DNA from: Paracoccus sp. (in: a-proteobacteria)
GTDB taxonomy: Bacteria > Pseudomonadota > Alphaproteobacteria > Rhodobacterales > Rhodobacteraceae
Direction: 5' to 3'
Length of the DNA stretch: 64,000 bases
NCBI RefSeq assembly: GCF_030538495.1
Contig: NZ_JAUNTW010000013.1
Location: 1-64,000 of the forward strand
Both the position numbers and the translations under genes were made by a program. This document shows positions 33,908 through 42,267 of this stretch, piece by piece. Numbering within the stretch: the first letter of the stretch is position 1; the number at the start of each line of letters is the position of its first letter. The notes below the pieces were generated by a model. That model was not told the DNA's origin, did not search any database, and saw nothing but the letters and a program-made list of their open reading frames with translations.

Positions 33908-33988
33908 ATGAAGATCCAAACCCTTGCCTTTATCCTTCAGGTCATCGTGGCGGTTGCGTTGCTTGTCAACATCATCCACCATTGGTGA
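33908..33988 (+). CDS. 26-residue single-span membrane peptide
   Basis: The frame begins with an ATG behind GAAGGAGAGAAAGGCA and encodes MKIQTLAFILQVIVAVALLV and a short tail ending IIHHW. Almost the whole peptide is one membrane helix. The strong ribosome binding site, the hairpins on either side (33865-33885 and 33997-34023) and the membrane-like composition support a genuine small gene. It resembles accessory peptides of membrane complexes in size, but no family is recognised. Confidence 0.6.
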   Translation: MKIQTLAFILQVIVAVALLVNIIHHW

Positions 33989-33996
33989 TCTGAAGG

Positions 33997-34023
33997 GCCA
34001 GTCCCGTTCGTGGCGGGGCTGGC
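33997..34023 (+). terminator. Hairpin after the 26-residue peptide gene
   Basis: A 10-bp stem (GCCAGTCCCG with CGGGGCTGGC, one wobble pair) with a 7-base loop begins 8 bases after the stop codon. The T-run after it is poor (ACTCCTTCAAT), so it may be a processing or stabilising structure. Confidence 0.5.
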
Positions 34024-34069
34024 ACTCCTTCAATATAAGTCGGCTGCGGCCCCCACTCAAGGATTGATC

Positions 34070-34162
34070 ATGGTTAACAGGATGAAACAGACGGATAAAA
34101 TCGCGGTTGCGTCCATCGTGGTGTCGCTGATCACGCTGGCGCTGATCTGGATGACGTTCTGA
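34070..34162 (+). CDS. 30-residue single-span membrane peptide
   Basis: The ATG follows AAGGATTGATC. The peptide has a short basic head (MVNRMKQTDK) and one hydrophobic helix (IAVASIVVSLITLALIWM) ending TF. It follows the 26-residue peptide gene on the same strand, and the two may share a transcript. The positive head suggests an N-in orientation. No family is recognised. It sits just upstream of the cytochrome c peroxidase gene but is separated from it by 138 bases containing an FNR-type site. Confidence 0.55.
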   Translation: MVNRMKQTDKIAVASIVVSLITLALIWMTF

Positions 34163-34217
34163 CACTGGTAAGTGGCTGATATACAGACCAAATTCAACAC
34201 GAATTAATATGCGCATT

Positions 34218-34231
34218 TTGATCTGCATCAG
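34218..34231 (+). promoter_or_regulatory. FNR/FnrL-type binding site upstream of the cytochrome c peroxidase gene
   Basis: The sequence TTGATCTGCATCAG matches the FNR consensus TTGAT-N4-ATCAA at nine of ten fixed positions. It is 70 bases before the start codon of the di-heme peroxidase gene. In related bacteria FnrL activates genes for growth at low oxygen, and cytochrome c peroxidase genes are known targets, so oxygen-limited induction is a reasonable inference. Confidence 0.65.
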
Positions 34232-34300
34232 TTGCAGGGTGGTTCAGCGCGGTTAACACTGCGCCCGAGCGTGCGATCCATCCAGCCACAGGAGCAAGAG

Positions 34301-35377
34301 ATGAAAGCATCTTTTCTGGCCATCTTGGCGGTGTTAGGCGCGGCGGGCATCCCCGCCATGGCCGACACCGACACCGCCGCGCTGCGCGAATCCGCCGCGG
34401 CGCTGTTTCAGCCGATCCCCGACGAACTGACCGAAATCACCAAACCGGACGGCACCACCTACGCGCTGACCGATGAGCTGGTCGAACTGGGCAAGGCGCT
34501 GTTTTTTGATCCCCGCATGTCGCGGTCGCAACTGATTTCCTGCCATACCTGCCACAATATGGGGCTGGGCGGCGGCGACGGGCTGTCGGTGTCGGTGGGC
34601 CATGGCTGGCAAAAAGGGCCGCGCAACGCGCCCACCATGCTGAACGCCGTGTTCAATATCGCGCAATTCTGGGACGGCCGCGCCGCCGATCTGGCCGAAC
34701 AAGCCAAAGGCCCGGTGCAGGCCAGCGTGGAAATGTCGAACGATCCCGACCATCTGGTGAAAACCATTGCGTCCATGCCGGGTTACGTCGATATGTTCCA
34801 GGCCGCCTTCCCCGGCAATAACGACCCGATCACCTTCGACAACTTCGCTCACGCGGTCGAAGCGTTCGAAGCGACCCTGATTACCCCCAACAGCGCCTTT
34901 GACCAATTCCTGAACGGCGATGACACCGCCATGAATGAACAGGAAAAACGCGGGCTGGCGGCGTTTATCGACACGGGTTGCGTGGCTTGCCATGCGGGCG
35001 TGAATGTCGGCGGCGAAGGCTATTTCCCGTTCGGCGTTGTGGCCAAACCGGGCGCGGAAATCCTGCCCGACGGCGACAAAGGCCGGTTCGAGGTGACCCA
35101 GACCGCCGGCGATGAATATGTGTTTCGCGCCGCCCCCCTGCGCAATATCGCGCTGACCGCCCCCTATTTCCATTCGGGCATCGTCTGGGATCTGAAAGAG
35201 GCGGTTCAGGTCATGTCATCGTCGCAAATCGGCACCGAACTGACCGCTGAACAGGTCGATGACATCACCGCCTTTCTGCACACGCTGACCGGCGAACACC
35301 CGGAAATCGTGGTGCCGGAACTGCCGCTGCGCACGGCCGACACGCCGCTGCCGGAACCCGCCTACATCGCGAAGTAA
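34301..35377 (+). CDS. ccpA: Di-heme cytochrome c peroxidase
   Basis: A 358-residue periplasmic enzyme that reduces H2O2 with electrons from cytochrome c. It has a signal peptide (to about residue 21, AMA), the first heme site CHTCH (81-85) in the N-terminal domain and the second CVACH (227-231) in the C-terminal domain. The conserved segments GPRNAPTMLNAVFN, FWDGRAADL and APLRNIALTAPYFHSG are typical of the CcpA/MauG superfamily. The start follows AGGAGCAAGAG; the upstream extension is rejected. An FNR-type box lies upstream. MauG-like modification enzymes are the main alternative, but the sequence fits peroxidases better. Confidence 0.93.
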   Translation: MKASFLAILAVLGAAGIPAMADTDTAALRESAAALFQPIPDELTEITKPDGTTYALTDELVELGKALFFDPRMSRSQLISCHTCHNMGLGGGDGLSVSVGHGWQKGPRNAPTMLNAVFNIAQFWDGRAADLAEQAKGPVQASVEMSNDPDHLVKTIASMPGYVDMFQAAFPGNNDPITFDNFAHAVEAFEATLITPNSAFDQFLNGDDTAMNEQEKRGLAAFIDTGCVACHAGVNVGGEGYFPFGVVAKPGAEILPDGDKGRFEVTQTAGDEYVFRAAPLRNIALTAPYFHSGIVWDLKEAVQVMSSSQIGTELTAEQVDDITAFLHTLTGEHPEIVVPELPLRTADTPLPEPAYIAK

Positions 35378-35379
35378 AC

Positions 35380-35510
35380 GGCTGGGGGCCAGCCCCCAGA
35401 CCCCCGGGATATTTGGACCAAGATGAAAGAGTGTCGCCCTTTCATCTTGGCAAAAAATATCCTGGGGGGAAATCGTGCTTGCACGATTGGGGGGCTAGCC
35501 CCCCACTTGC
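35380..35510. repeat. Intergenic repeat element, copy E (mirror pair)
   Basis: A hairpin (CTGGGGGCCAGCCCCCAG), then CCCCCGGGATATTT and GACCAAGATGAAAG are followed 10 bases later by the inverted set: CTTTCATCTTGG, AAAATATCCTGGGGG and a second hairpin (GGGGGGCTAGCCCCCC). The whole unit is a large inverted repeat between the peroxidase gene and rpsF, which lie on the same strand. Confidence 0.8.
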
Positions 35511-35668
35511 GCCGTCCGGTGCAACCTCTCGAATCATCTTGCAATCGCAGCAATTGCCGGTATAAGGCTGCATCCCTCCGCCCAGATTTTAACTGGCGCA
35601 GCCTCTCGTGACGGGTGCGGCAGGGATCGCCCGTCGATGAAATGCGCCCGAAAATGGAAAGGATCGCC

Positions 35669-36067
35669 ATGCCCTTGTATGAGCATGTGCTGATCGCCCG
35701 TCAGGACCTGTCGAACACGCAGGCCGAAGGGCTGATCGAACATTTCTCGACCGTGCTGGCCGATAACGGCGGCAAAGTCGTTGAACATGAATACTGGGGT
35801 GTCCGCACCCTTGCCTATAAGATCAACAAAAACCGCAAGGCGCATTACGCATTCCTGCGCACCGACGCGCCGTCGGCTGCCGTGCAGGAAATGGAACGCC
35901 TGGCCCGCCTGCATGACGACGTGATGCGCGTCATGACCGTGCGCGTTGACGAACATCAGGAAGGCCCGTCCGTCCAGATGCAAAAACGCGAAGAGCGTGG
36001 CGAACGCGGTGACCGCGGGGATCGCGGCGACCGTGGCGAGCGTCGTGAACGCCGCGAGCGGAACTGA
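35669..36067 (+). CDS. rpsF: 30S ribosomal protein S6
   Basis: The 132-residue protein has the S6 core (MPLYEHVLIARQDLSNTQAE, then YWGVRTLAYKINKNRKAHY) and a charged tail made of Arg/Gly/Asp/Glu repeats (RGDRGDRGDRGE) after residue 108. The tail is longer than in E. coli S6, where glutamates are added after translation; here the extra charge is encoded. The ATG at 35669 follows AAAGGATCGCC and matches the family start. It leads the conserved rpsF-rpsR-rplI operon. Confidence 0.96.
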   Translation: MPLYEHVLIARQDLSNTQAEGLIEHFSTVLADNGGKVVEHEYWGVRTLAYKINKNRKAHYAFLRTDAPSAAVQEMERLARLHDDVMRVMTVRVDEHQEGPSVQMQKREERGERGDRGDRGDRGERRERRERN

Positions 36068-36083
36068 GTTAAGGATCTGACAT

Positions 36084-36311
36084 ATGGCGAATAAACCGTT
36101 TTTCCGCCGCCGCAAAGTTTGCCCGTTCTCGGGTGAAAATGCACCGGCGATTGATTACAAAGACACCCGTCTGCTGCAACGCTATATCAGCGAACGCGGC
36201 AAAATCGTGCCGTCGCGCATCACTGCCGTTTCGGCCAAGAAACAGCGCGAGCTGGCCCGTGCCATCAAGCGCGCGCGTTTCCTGGCGCTGCTGCCCTATG
36301 TCGTGAAGTAA
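36084..36311 (+). CDS. rpsR: 30S ribosomal protein S18
   Basis: The 75-residue protein binds next to S6 on the 30S platform. It contains [20 protein letters not shown] and the C-terminal [19 protein letters not shown], both diagnostic. The start follows AAGGATCTGACAT, 16 bases after the rpsF stop. The single Cys near residue 13 is typical of the family N-terminal region. Confidence 0.97.
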   Translation: MANKPFFRRRKVCPFSGENAPAIDYKDTRLLQRYISERGKIVPSRITAVSAKKQRELARAIKRARFLALLPYVVK

Positions 36312-36323
36312 GGAGACCTGAAC

Positions 36324-36908
36324 ATGCAAGTCATCCTGCTGGAACGTGTGGCCAAGCTGGGCCAAATGGGCGAAGTCGTGAACGTCAAGGAAGGTTACGC
36401 CCGTAACTTCCTGCTGCCGCAAGGCAAGGCGCTGCGCGCATCCGACGCCAACATCAAAGCGTTTGAAAACCAGAAAGTTCAGCTTGAGGCCCGCAACGCG
36501 GAAACCAAAGCCGAGGCGGAAAAGGTTGCCGAATCGCTGAACGGTCAGGTCTTTGTCATCATCCGTTCGGCGTCCGACGCCGGCGCGCTGTATGGCTCGG
36601 TCACGCCGCGCGATGCGTCCGAAGTGGCAACCCAAGGTGGGTTCACCGTGGACCGCAAACAGGTGGTTCTGGGCGCTCCGATCAAAGAACTGGGTATGCA
36701 CGACGTCACCGTCGTTCTGCACCCCGAGGTCGAAGCAACCATCACCCTGAACATCGCCCGTTCGACCGAAGAGGCCGAACTGCAAGCACAGGGTAAATCG
36801 ATTCAGGATCTGGCCGCCGAGGCCGACGCCGAAGCTGAATTCGAAATCGCTGAACTGTTTGACGACATCGGCGCTGCCGGTTCCGACGACGAAGGCGACG
36901 ACGCCTGA
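36324..36908 (+). CDS. rplI: 50S ribosomal protein L9
   Basis: The 194-residue protein begins [20 protein letters not shown], with the L9 signature [14 protein letters not shown]. The two-domain layout, joined by a long helix, is kept. It has an acidic C-terminal extension (Asp/Glu/Ala-rich, from about residue 150) that makes it longer than the E. coli protein of roughly 150 residues. The start follows AAGGAGACCTGAAC. It ends the operon before a strong terminator. Confidence 0.96.
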   Translation: MQVILLERVAKLGQMGEVVNVKEGYARNFLLPQGKALRASDANIKAFENQKVQLEARNAETKAEAEKVAESLNGQVFVIIRSASDAGALYGSVTPRDASEVATQGGFTVDRKQVVLGAPIKELGMHDVTVVLHPEVEATITLNIARSTEEAELQAQGKSIQDLAAEADAEAEFEIAELFDDIGAAGSDDEGDDA

Positions 36909-36929
36909 TCGTCCGCCCATCACCATTCA

Positions 36930-36960
36930 GCCGCGCCGGGACACTGGCGCGGCTTTTTTC
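36930..36960 (+). terminator. Intrinsic terminator of the rpsF-rpsR-rplI operon
   Basis: An 8-bp stem (GCCGCGCC/GGCGCGGC) with an 8-base loop is followed by TTTTTTCGTTTT. It also abuts the 3' end of the convergent radical SAM gene. Confidence 0.9.
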
Positions 36961-36963
36961 GTT

Positions 36964-38040
36964 TTAGAACAGCGTCATCTGATCGCCCGCGCGGGGCGGC
37001 GGACCAAACCGGCTGCAATCCAATGCGGGCATCCCGTCATGATAGCCCAGCCGCTTGCGCGCCAGCCGGAACCGTTGCCGCGTCAGGTCAAATTCCGGGC
37101 CATGACCCTGCATCCGGTGGCCGAAACGCGGGTCATTGTCGCGCCCGCCGCGCATCGCCTGCACCCGGTTCATGATATGCGCGGCCATGCCCGGATGGTG
37201 CCGGTCCAGCCAGTCGCGAAACAGCGGCGCGACCTCATGTGGCAGGCGCAGGGGGATCATGCTGGCCGTGGTCGCGCCCGCGTCGCGCGCCGCCGTCAGG
37301 ATGGATTCAATTTCAGGTTCGGTCAGCACCGGAATGACCGGCGCGACCATCACCCGCACCGGCACGCCCGCCCGCGCCAATTCGCGGATCATCCGCAGGC
37401 GCGTGGCGGGGGTGGGGGCGCGCGGCTCCATCCCCCGCGCAAGGGTTGGGTTCAGCGTGGTGATGCTGATGCCAATGGCGGTCAGATCGCGCGCGGCCAG
37501 TTCCGCCCACAGGTCCAGATCGCGCAGCACGGTTTGCCCGCGCGTGACCAGCGTGACCGGATGATTCCAGTCGCGCAGCACCCGCAGGATGCCCGGCATA
37601 ATCGCCAGACGTGATTCGACCGGCTGATAGGGGTCGGTGTTCGTCCCCAGTGCAATCGGCGCCGCGCGATAGGATGGCCGCGCCAATTCCCGTTCCAACA
37701 GCCGCGCGGCGTCGGGTTTCGCGGTGATTTTCGTTTCGAAATCCAGCCCCGGCGACAGCCCCAGATAGCTGTGACTGGGCCGGGCATAGCAGTAAATGCA
37801 GCCATGTTCGCACCCGCGATAGGGGTTGATCGACCGGTCAAACGCAATATCGGGCGACGTGTTGCGCGTGATGATGCTGCGCGGGGTTTCGGTCGTGACC
37901 TCGGTCCGCAGCAGCGTGGGGTCGTCGGGCGTCCAGCCGTCATCTTCGCGGATGCGGTGCAGGGTATCGAACCGGCCCGCGGGCTGGGTGTCAGCCCCAC
38001 GGGCCTTTAATCGCTGGTCGGGATCGCGGGGCGGTAACAT
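36964..38040 (-). CDS. PA0069-family radical SAM protein
   Basis: The 358-residue protein has the cluster motif CxxxCxxC in YRGCEHGCIYCYARP, which binds a 4Fe-4S cluster that splits S-adenosylmethionine. It matches the family once called PA0069/SplB-like: NTSPDIAFDRSINPYRGCEH, GTNTDPYQPVE and TLVTRGQTVLRDLDL. Its substrate is unknown; SplB-type photoproduct lyases are distant relatives. The ATG at 38040 is chosen because GGAG lies close upstream and the long N-terminal extension to 38292 overlaps the divergent yghU gene. Confidence 0.88.
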   Translation of the reverse strand: MLPPRDPDQRLKARGADTQPAGRFDTLHRIREDDGWTPDDPTLLRTEVTTETPRSIITRNTSPDIAFDRSINPYRGCEHGCIYCYARPSHSYLGLSPGLDFETKITAKPDAARLLERELARPSYRAAPIALGTNTDPYQPVESRLAIMPGILRVLRDWNHPVTLVTRGQTVLRDLDLWAELAARDLTAIGISITTLNPTLARGMEPRAPTPATRLRMIRELARAGVPVRVMVAPVIPVLTEPEIESILTAARDAGATTASMIPLRLPHEVAPLFRDWLDRHHPGMAAHIMNRVQAMRGGRDNDPRFGHRMQGHGPEFDLTRQRFRLARKRLGYHDGMPALDCSRFGPPPRAGDQMTLF

Positions 38041-38133
38041 AGCTCCAGAATGGAACATTTGCGGAACAAAAGCAAGCTTGATGTTGCCCGCTTGCGCCCC
38101 CATCTTGGCGGCAGGCAACAGACAGGACCGAAC

Positions 38134-38976
38134 ATGACCTATACCCCGCCCCCGGTTTGGAATTGGGATCCGAACAAAGCTGGCCCCTTTGGCGGCATGA
38201 ATCGCCCCACGGCGGGCGCGCGGTATGACCGCGATGTGCCGGTCGGGACGCATCCTCTGCAACTTTATTCGCTGGCCACGCCGAACGGGCAAAAGGTCAC
38301 GATTATGTTAGAGGAATTGCTGGCCGCCGGTCACGGTGCCGAATATGACGCCTGGCTGATTAAAATTGGCGACAGCGATCAATTCAGCAGCGGATTTACC
38401 GCGATTAACCCCAATTCCAAAATCCCCGCGCTGATGGATCATTCGGTCAACCCGCCGCAGCGCGTGTTCGAATCGGGGTCGATCCTGCTGTATCTGGCGC
38501 AGAAATATAACGCGTTTTTGTCGTCCAACCCGACCGAGGCAATCAACTGGCTGTTTTGGCAAATGGGATCGGGGCCGTATGTCGGCGGGGGCTTTGGTCA
38601 TTTTTACCATTATGCGCCCGAGAAAATCGAATATGCAATTGACCGCTTCACGATGGAGACCAAACGGCAACTGGACCTGTTAAACACGCATCTGGGACGG
38701 CATGCGTATATGGCGGGGGATGATTATTCGATTGCCGATATTGCCTGTTTCCCGTGGTATGGCCGCCTGATTACGGGCGAGATTTACGGCGATGCGGCGC
38801 GGTTTTTGGATGCGGGGGCCTATGACAACCTGCATCGGTGGCAGCGCGATATTGCCGCGCGTCCGGCGGTGCAGCGCGGGTTGATGGTGAACAACACCAC
38901 CGGCGACCCGTCGCGGCAATTGCATGAACGCCATGACGCGGGCGATTTCGACACCAAAACCGCCGATAAGGTCTAA
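38134..38976 (+). CDS. yghU: Nu-class GST (YghU-type disulfide-bond reductase)
   Basis: A 280-residue glutathione transferase homologue that uses two glutathione molecules to reduce disulfides or organic peroxides. It shows the YghU-specific N-terminal segment with NRPTAGARYDRDVPVG, the block HPLQLYSLATPNGQKVTIML, then NPNSKIPAL, FESGSILLYLAQKY and FGHFYHYAPEKIEYA. The C-terminus with QLHERHDAGDFDT is also characteristic. The start is at 38134; an in-frame ATG at 38050 overlaps the opposite gene and has no ribosome binding site. Confidence 0.94.
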   Translation: MTYTPPPVWNWDPNKAGPFGGMNRPTAGARYDRDVPVGTHPLQLYSLATPNGQKVTIMLEELLAAGHGAEYDAWLIKIGDSDQFSSGFTAINPNSKIPALMDHSVNPPQRVFESGSILLYLAQKYNAFLSSNPTEAINWLFWQMGSGPYVGGGFGHFYHYAPEKIEYAIDRFTMETKRQLDLLNTHLGRHAYMAGDDYSIADIACFPWYGRLITGEIYGDAARFLDAGAYDNLHRWQRDIAARPAVQRGLMVNNTTGDPSRQLHERHDAGDFDTKTADKV

Positions 38977-38994
38977 GGCGAAACAGCGCGTAAG

Positions 38995-39552
38995 GTGGGC
39001 TTGTTAACCTGTATTGGCGGCGTGTGGCGGCCGGGGGGCGGTGATCCTGACCTGATGGCGTGGGTGACGGTCGCGCTGCTGGCGGGCTGTGCCGTGCTGG
39101 CGATTGCGGTTCTGCGGATGTGGCCACGGCCCGCCACGCGCGGGTTTTGGATTGCGATTGCGGTCGTCACGGCCGTTCTGGCGGTGAACAAACAACTGGA
39201 TTTGCAAACCGTGCTGACGGCGACGGGACGCTGCATGGCGCGGGCGCAGGGGTGGTATGAACATCGCCGCGCCGTGCAAACGGCTGTGATTACAGTGCTT
39301 TGCGCGGGCGTGGTCTTGGGCGCCGTCTGGGCGGGGATCAGCGTTCGCCGCCATCTGGCGCAAAACGCGGCGGCGCTGATCGGGCTCTTGATGCTGGCCG
39401 CGTTCGTTGTGGCGCGGGCCACGGCGTTTCACCGCATGGATGGCAGCATCGGCGCGGCGATGACCGACACGCATTATCGGATGCTGGAACTGATCGGCGC
39501 GGCGCTGATTGCGCTGAACGCCGCGTTTATGTTGCGTCGGAGGCGGCGCTAA
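38995..39552 (+). CDS. Integral membrane protein of unknown function
   Basis: A 185-residue protein with about five predicted membrane segments (near 21-42, 50-66, 95-115, 125-141 and 163-178) and an Arg-rich C-terminus (MLRRRRR). The frame opens with a GTG at 38995; an ATG at 39055 (MAWVTVALLAGC) may be the real start and would remove a Gly/Trp-rich head that does not look like membrane protein. No family is recognised. It is convergent with leuC, 14 bases away. Confidence 0.7.
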   Translation: MGLLTCIGGVWRPGGGDPDLMAWVTVALLAGCAVLAIAVLRMWPRPATRGFWIAIAVVTAVLAVNKQLDLQTVLTATGRCMARAQGWYEHRRAVQTAVITVLCAGVVLGAVWAGISVRRHLAQNAAALIGLLMLAAFVVARATAFHRMDGSIGAAMTDTHYRMLELIGAALIALNAAFMLRRRRR

Positions 39553-39566
39553 CCGCCCCCGCTCCG

Positions 39567-40967
39567 TCACAGATCGCGCACATCGACCAGATGACCAGCC
39601 ACCCCGGCGGCGGCGGCCATGGCGGGCGACATCAGATGCGTGCGGCCTTTGTATCCCTGACGGCCTTCGAAATTGCGGTTGCTGGTCGCGGCGCAGCGTT
39701 CGCCGGGGGTCAACTGGTCGGGGTTCATGCCCAGACACATCGAACAGCCCGCCAACCGCCATTCCAGACCGGCCTCGATAAAAATCTGATCCAGCCCTTC
39801 ATCCTCGGCCTGCGCGCGGACAAGGCCGGACCCCGGCACCACCATCCCGCGCACACCCGGCGCCAGCTTGCGCCCGCGCAGGACATCGGCGGCGGCGCGC
39901 AAATCCTCGATCCGGCCATTGGTGCAAGATCCGATGAACACCGCGTCAATCGCAATATCGGTCAGCGGCGTTCCCGCCTCCAGCCCCATATAATCCAGCG
40001 AGCGGCGCGCGGCGTCCACCTTGCCCCCGGTGAAATCATCGGGCGCGGGGACCGAGGCGGTGATGGGCAGCGCGTCTTCGGGGCTGGTGCCCCATGTGAC
40101 GGTGGGCGCAATGTCTTCGCCGCGCAGGGTCACGACCTTATCGAAATGCGCGTCGTCATCGCTGAACAGCGTCTTCCACCAGTTCAGCGCCGCGTCCCAT
40201 TGCGCGCCTTTGGGGGCGTGGGGGCGGCCCTGCACATAATCAAAGGTGGTCTGATCGGGCGCAATCAGCCCGGCACGCGCGCCCCCTTCGATCGCCATGT
40301 TGCAGATGGTCATGCGACCTTCCATCGACAGATCGCGGATCACGTCGCCCGTATATTCAATGACATAGCCGGTTCCGCCCGCCGTGCCGGTTTCCGCGAT
40401 AATGGCCAGAACCACGTCTTTGGCCGTGACACCGGGGGACAGGCGGCCCGTGACCTCGACCTTCATATTCTTGGATTTTTTCTGAATCAGGGTTTGCGTG
40501 GCCAGAACATGTTCGACCTCGGACGTGCCAATGCCGTGGGCAAGCGCGCCGAACGCGCCATGCGTGGCGGTGTGGCTGTCGCCGCAGACCACCGTCATGC
40601 CGGGCAGCGTCCAGCCCTGTTCCGGGCCGACAATGTGAACGATGCCCTGCCGGATGTCGTTCACCGGGTAATAATGCACGCCAAATTCGCGGGCGTTTTT
40701 GTCCAGAGCATCGACCTGAATCCGCGATTCTTCGTTGTCGATGCCGTCTTGCCGGTCCAGCGTGGTGGGGACGTTGTGATCGGGAACCGCAATCGTGCGT
40801 TCGGGCGCGCGGACGCGGCGGCCGGTCATGCGCAGCCCCTCGAACGCTTGGGGGCTGGTGACTTCGTGGACCAGATGGCGGTCAATATACAGCAAACAGG
40901 TGCCGTCGTCGGAACGATCAACGACATGCGCATCCCAGATTTTATCGTAAAGCGTGCGTGCGGTCAT
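39567..40967 (-). CDS. leuC: 3-isopropylmalate dehydratase large subunit
   Basis: LeuC, with LeuD, isomerises 2-isopropylmalate to 3-isopropylmalate in leucine synthesis. The 466-residue aconitase-fold protein has [26 protein letters not shown] and the three cluster cysteines in [12 protein letters not shown] and [12 protein letters not shown]. The start follows AAAGAACCAGCC. leuD is not adjacent; downstream lies a convergent membrane protein gene, so the small subunit must be encoded outside this window. Confidence 0.97.
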   Translation of the reverse strand: MTARTLYDKIWDAHVVDRSDDGTCLLYIDRHLVHEVTSPQAFEGLRMTGRRVRAPERTIAVPDHNVPTTLDRQDGIDNEESRIQVDALDKNAREFGVHYYPVNDIRQGIVHIVGPEQGWTLPGMTVVCGDSHTATHGAFGALAHGIGTSEVEHVLATQTLIQKKSKNMKVEVTGRLSPGVTAKDVVLAIIAETGTAGGTGYVIEYTGDVIRDLSMEGRMTICNMAIEGGARAGLIAPDQTTFDYVQGRPHAPKGAQWDAALNWWKTLFSDDDAHFDKVVTLRGEDIAPTVTWGTSPEDALPITASVPAPDDFTGGKVDAARRSLDYMGLEAGTPLTDIAIDAVFIGSCTNGRIEDLRAAADVLRGRKLAPGVRGMVVPGSGLVRAQAEDEGLDQIFIEAGLEWRLAGCSMCLGMNPDQLTPGERCAATSNRNFEGRQGYKGRTHLMSPAMAAAAGVAGHLVDVRDL

Positions 40968-41014
40968 GGCTGGTTCTTTCAGGAAAATGGGAAATTCAAG
41001 GGCGGCGGCGGGCG

Positions 41015-41098
41015 TTACCCCCGCGCGGTCACGCCCAGCATTTCCCCATAAAACCGCTGCGGCAGGCGGGCGCGGTCGTGAATGTCAAAATAACGCAT
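41015..41098 (-). CDS. Possible 27-residue peptide upstream of leuC
   Basis: A short frame ([20 protein letters not shown] then LGVTARG) ends 47 bases before the leuC start on the same strand. Two adjacent ATGs open it. It has only two leucines, so it is not a classical leucine attenuator peptide. The ribosome binding site is weak (GGCGG). Confidence 0.3.
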   Translation of the reverse strand: MRYFDIHDRARLPQRFYGEMLGVTARG

Positions 41099-41266
41099 CA
41101 TGCCGCCAGATTAGGCCCCGCCCGCGCGCCGTCAAGCGTCAGTTGCGCAAAATTGCCGCAACCGCAAAACCCCGCGCGCGATGCGTTGAGATCACGGCAA
41201 TTCCTGCTATATTCAGATGGAACCCTGCGCCGGGGATGATCGGCGCGCTGACCGGAGGATGGAACC

Positions 41267-41677
41267 CTGTCGCACGACCCCCTGCCCGCGCCTGCGCCGG
41301 GTGCCGAACTGACCAGCGATCAGATGCTGGCGCTTGTGCTGGCCTCGCTTGATGATGACAAAGCCGAAGACGTGGTTCAGATCGACCTGCGCGGCCGGTC
41401 ATCTATGGCCGATCACATGATCATCGCCAGCGGCCGCAGCGCCCGCCAGGTGGCATCCATTGCGGAAAAAATGGCCGAACGCGTGAAAGAGGCCGCCGGC
41501 CGCACCCCCCGGATCGAAGGCAAAGACGCAGGCGATTGGGTTCTGATCGACACTGACGACGTGATCGTCCATGTGTTCCGCCCCGAAGTGCGCGAATTTT
41601 ACCAATTGGAAAAAATGTGGCTGCCAGCGGATGCGTTGTCGCGTTTGCGGGATACTTCGCCGTCGCCGCAGGACTGA
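41267..41677 (+). CDS. rsfS: Ribosomal silencing factor
   Basis: RsfS binds L14 on the 50S subunit and blocks subunit joining when nutrients are short. The core reads LASLDDDKAEDVVQIDLRG, DHMIIASGRSARQV, GDWVLIDTDDVIVHVFRPEVREFYQLEKMW, which is diagnostic. No ATG, GTG or TTG precedes it in frame before a TGA at 41249. The family usually has 15-25 residues before the core. A CTG at 41267 lies 8 bases after a strong GGAGG and is proposed as the start (136 residues). The first in-frame ATG (41324) has no ribosome binding site but cannot be excluded. The stop overlaps rlmH (TGATG). Confidence 0.85.
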   Translation: MSHDPLPAPAPGAELTSDQMLALVLASLDDDKAEDVVQIDLRGRSSMADHMIIASGRSARQVASIAEKMAERVKEAAGRTPRIEGKDAGDWVLIDTDDVIVHVFRPEVREFYQLEKMWLPADALSRLRDTSPSPQD

Positions 41678-42144
41678 TGCGCATTGACATCGCCGCCGTC
41701 GGGCGGCTGCGCAAAGGCGCGGAATCCGACCTGATCCGCGATTATCTGGATCGCTTCGCCAAAACCGGGCGCGGGCTGGGCCTGCCGCCCGTGTCTGTGT
41801 CCGAGGTCGAGGATAAGCGCGGTCTGGGCATGGTGGCCGAGGCCGAACTGCTGACCCGCGCCATCCCTGCCGGGGCGTTTGTCGTGACGCTGGACGAACG
41901 CGGCGACCAGCCTCTGTCGCCCGATTTCGCCACGCGTCTGGCGGGCTGGCGCGACGGCGCGCGGGATGTGTGTTTCGTCATCGGCGGCGCGGATGGGCTG
42001 GATCCGTCCCTGCGTGACCGCGCCGATTGGTCGATCAGCTTTGGCCGCATGGTCTGGCCGCACATGCTGGTGCGGGTGATGCTGGCCGAACAGCTGTATC
42101 GCGCGGCGACGATTTTGGCGGGAACGCCCTATCATCGGGCCTGA
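41677..42144 (+). CDS. rlmH: 23S rRNA pseudouridine-1915 N3-methyltransferase
   Basis: RlmH is a SPOUT-fold enzyme that methylates pseudouridine 1915 in 23S rRNA of the assembled ribosome. The 155-residue protein has the knot motifs VTLDERGDQPLSPDFA, FVIGGADGLDPSLRDRADW and SFGRMVWPHMLVRVMLAEQL YRA-type ending. It overlaps rsfS by one base, a pairing conserved in many bacteria. GCAGGAC supplies the ribosome binding site. An intergenic repeat follows. Confidence 0.96.
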   Translation: MRIDIAAVGRLRKGAESDLIRDYLDRFAKTGRGLGLPPVSVSEVEDKRGLGMVAEAELLTRAIPAGAFVVTLDERGDQPLSPDFATRLAGWRDGARDVCFVIGGADGLDPSLRDRADWSISFGRMVWPHMLVRVMLAEQLYRAATILAGTPYHRA

Positions 42145-42153
42145 TCTGCGTCC

Positions 42154-42212
42154 CGCGAGCGCCGGGGGCCAGCCCCCGGACCCCCGGGATATTTTCGCCA
42201 AGATGAAAGGGC
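42154..42212. repeat. Intergenic repeat element, copy F
   Basis: The hairpin CCGGGGGCCAGCCCCCGG is followed by ACCCCCGGGATATT and CGCCAAGATGAAAG, in the same orientation as copy A. It lies between rlmH and the convergent VPLPA-CTERM gene. Confidence 0.75.
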
Positions 42213-42267
42213 GGGGGCGGGCCTGATTTGGTGGGCAGGCTGGTTGCCCCCGGTTCTTTTTGTTGGG

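Noticed and set aside
35990..36062. Arg/Gly/Asp repeats at the end of rpsF as a separate element
   Set aside because: They are in frame and part of the S6 tail, so they are described with rpsF rather than as an independent repeat.
38098..38112. CCATCTTGGCGGCAG near yghU as a further repeat copy
   Set aside because: Only the CATCTTGGC part matches; the ATATTT core and hairpin are missing.
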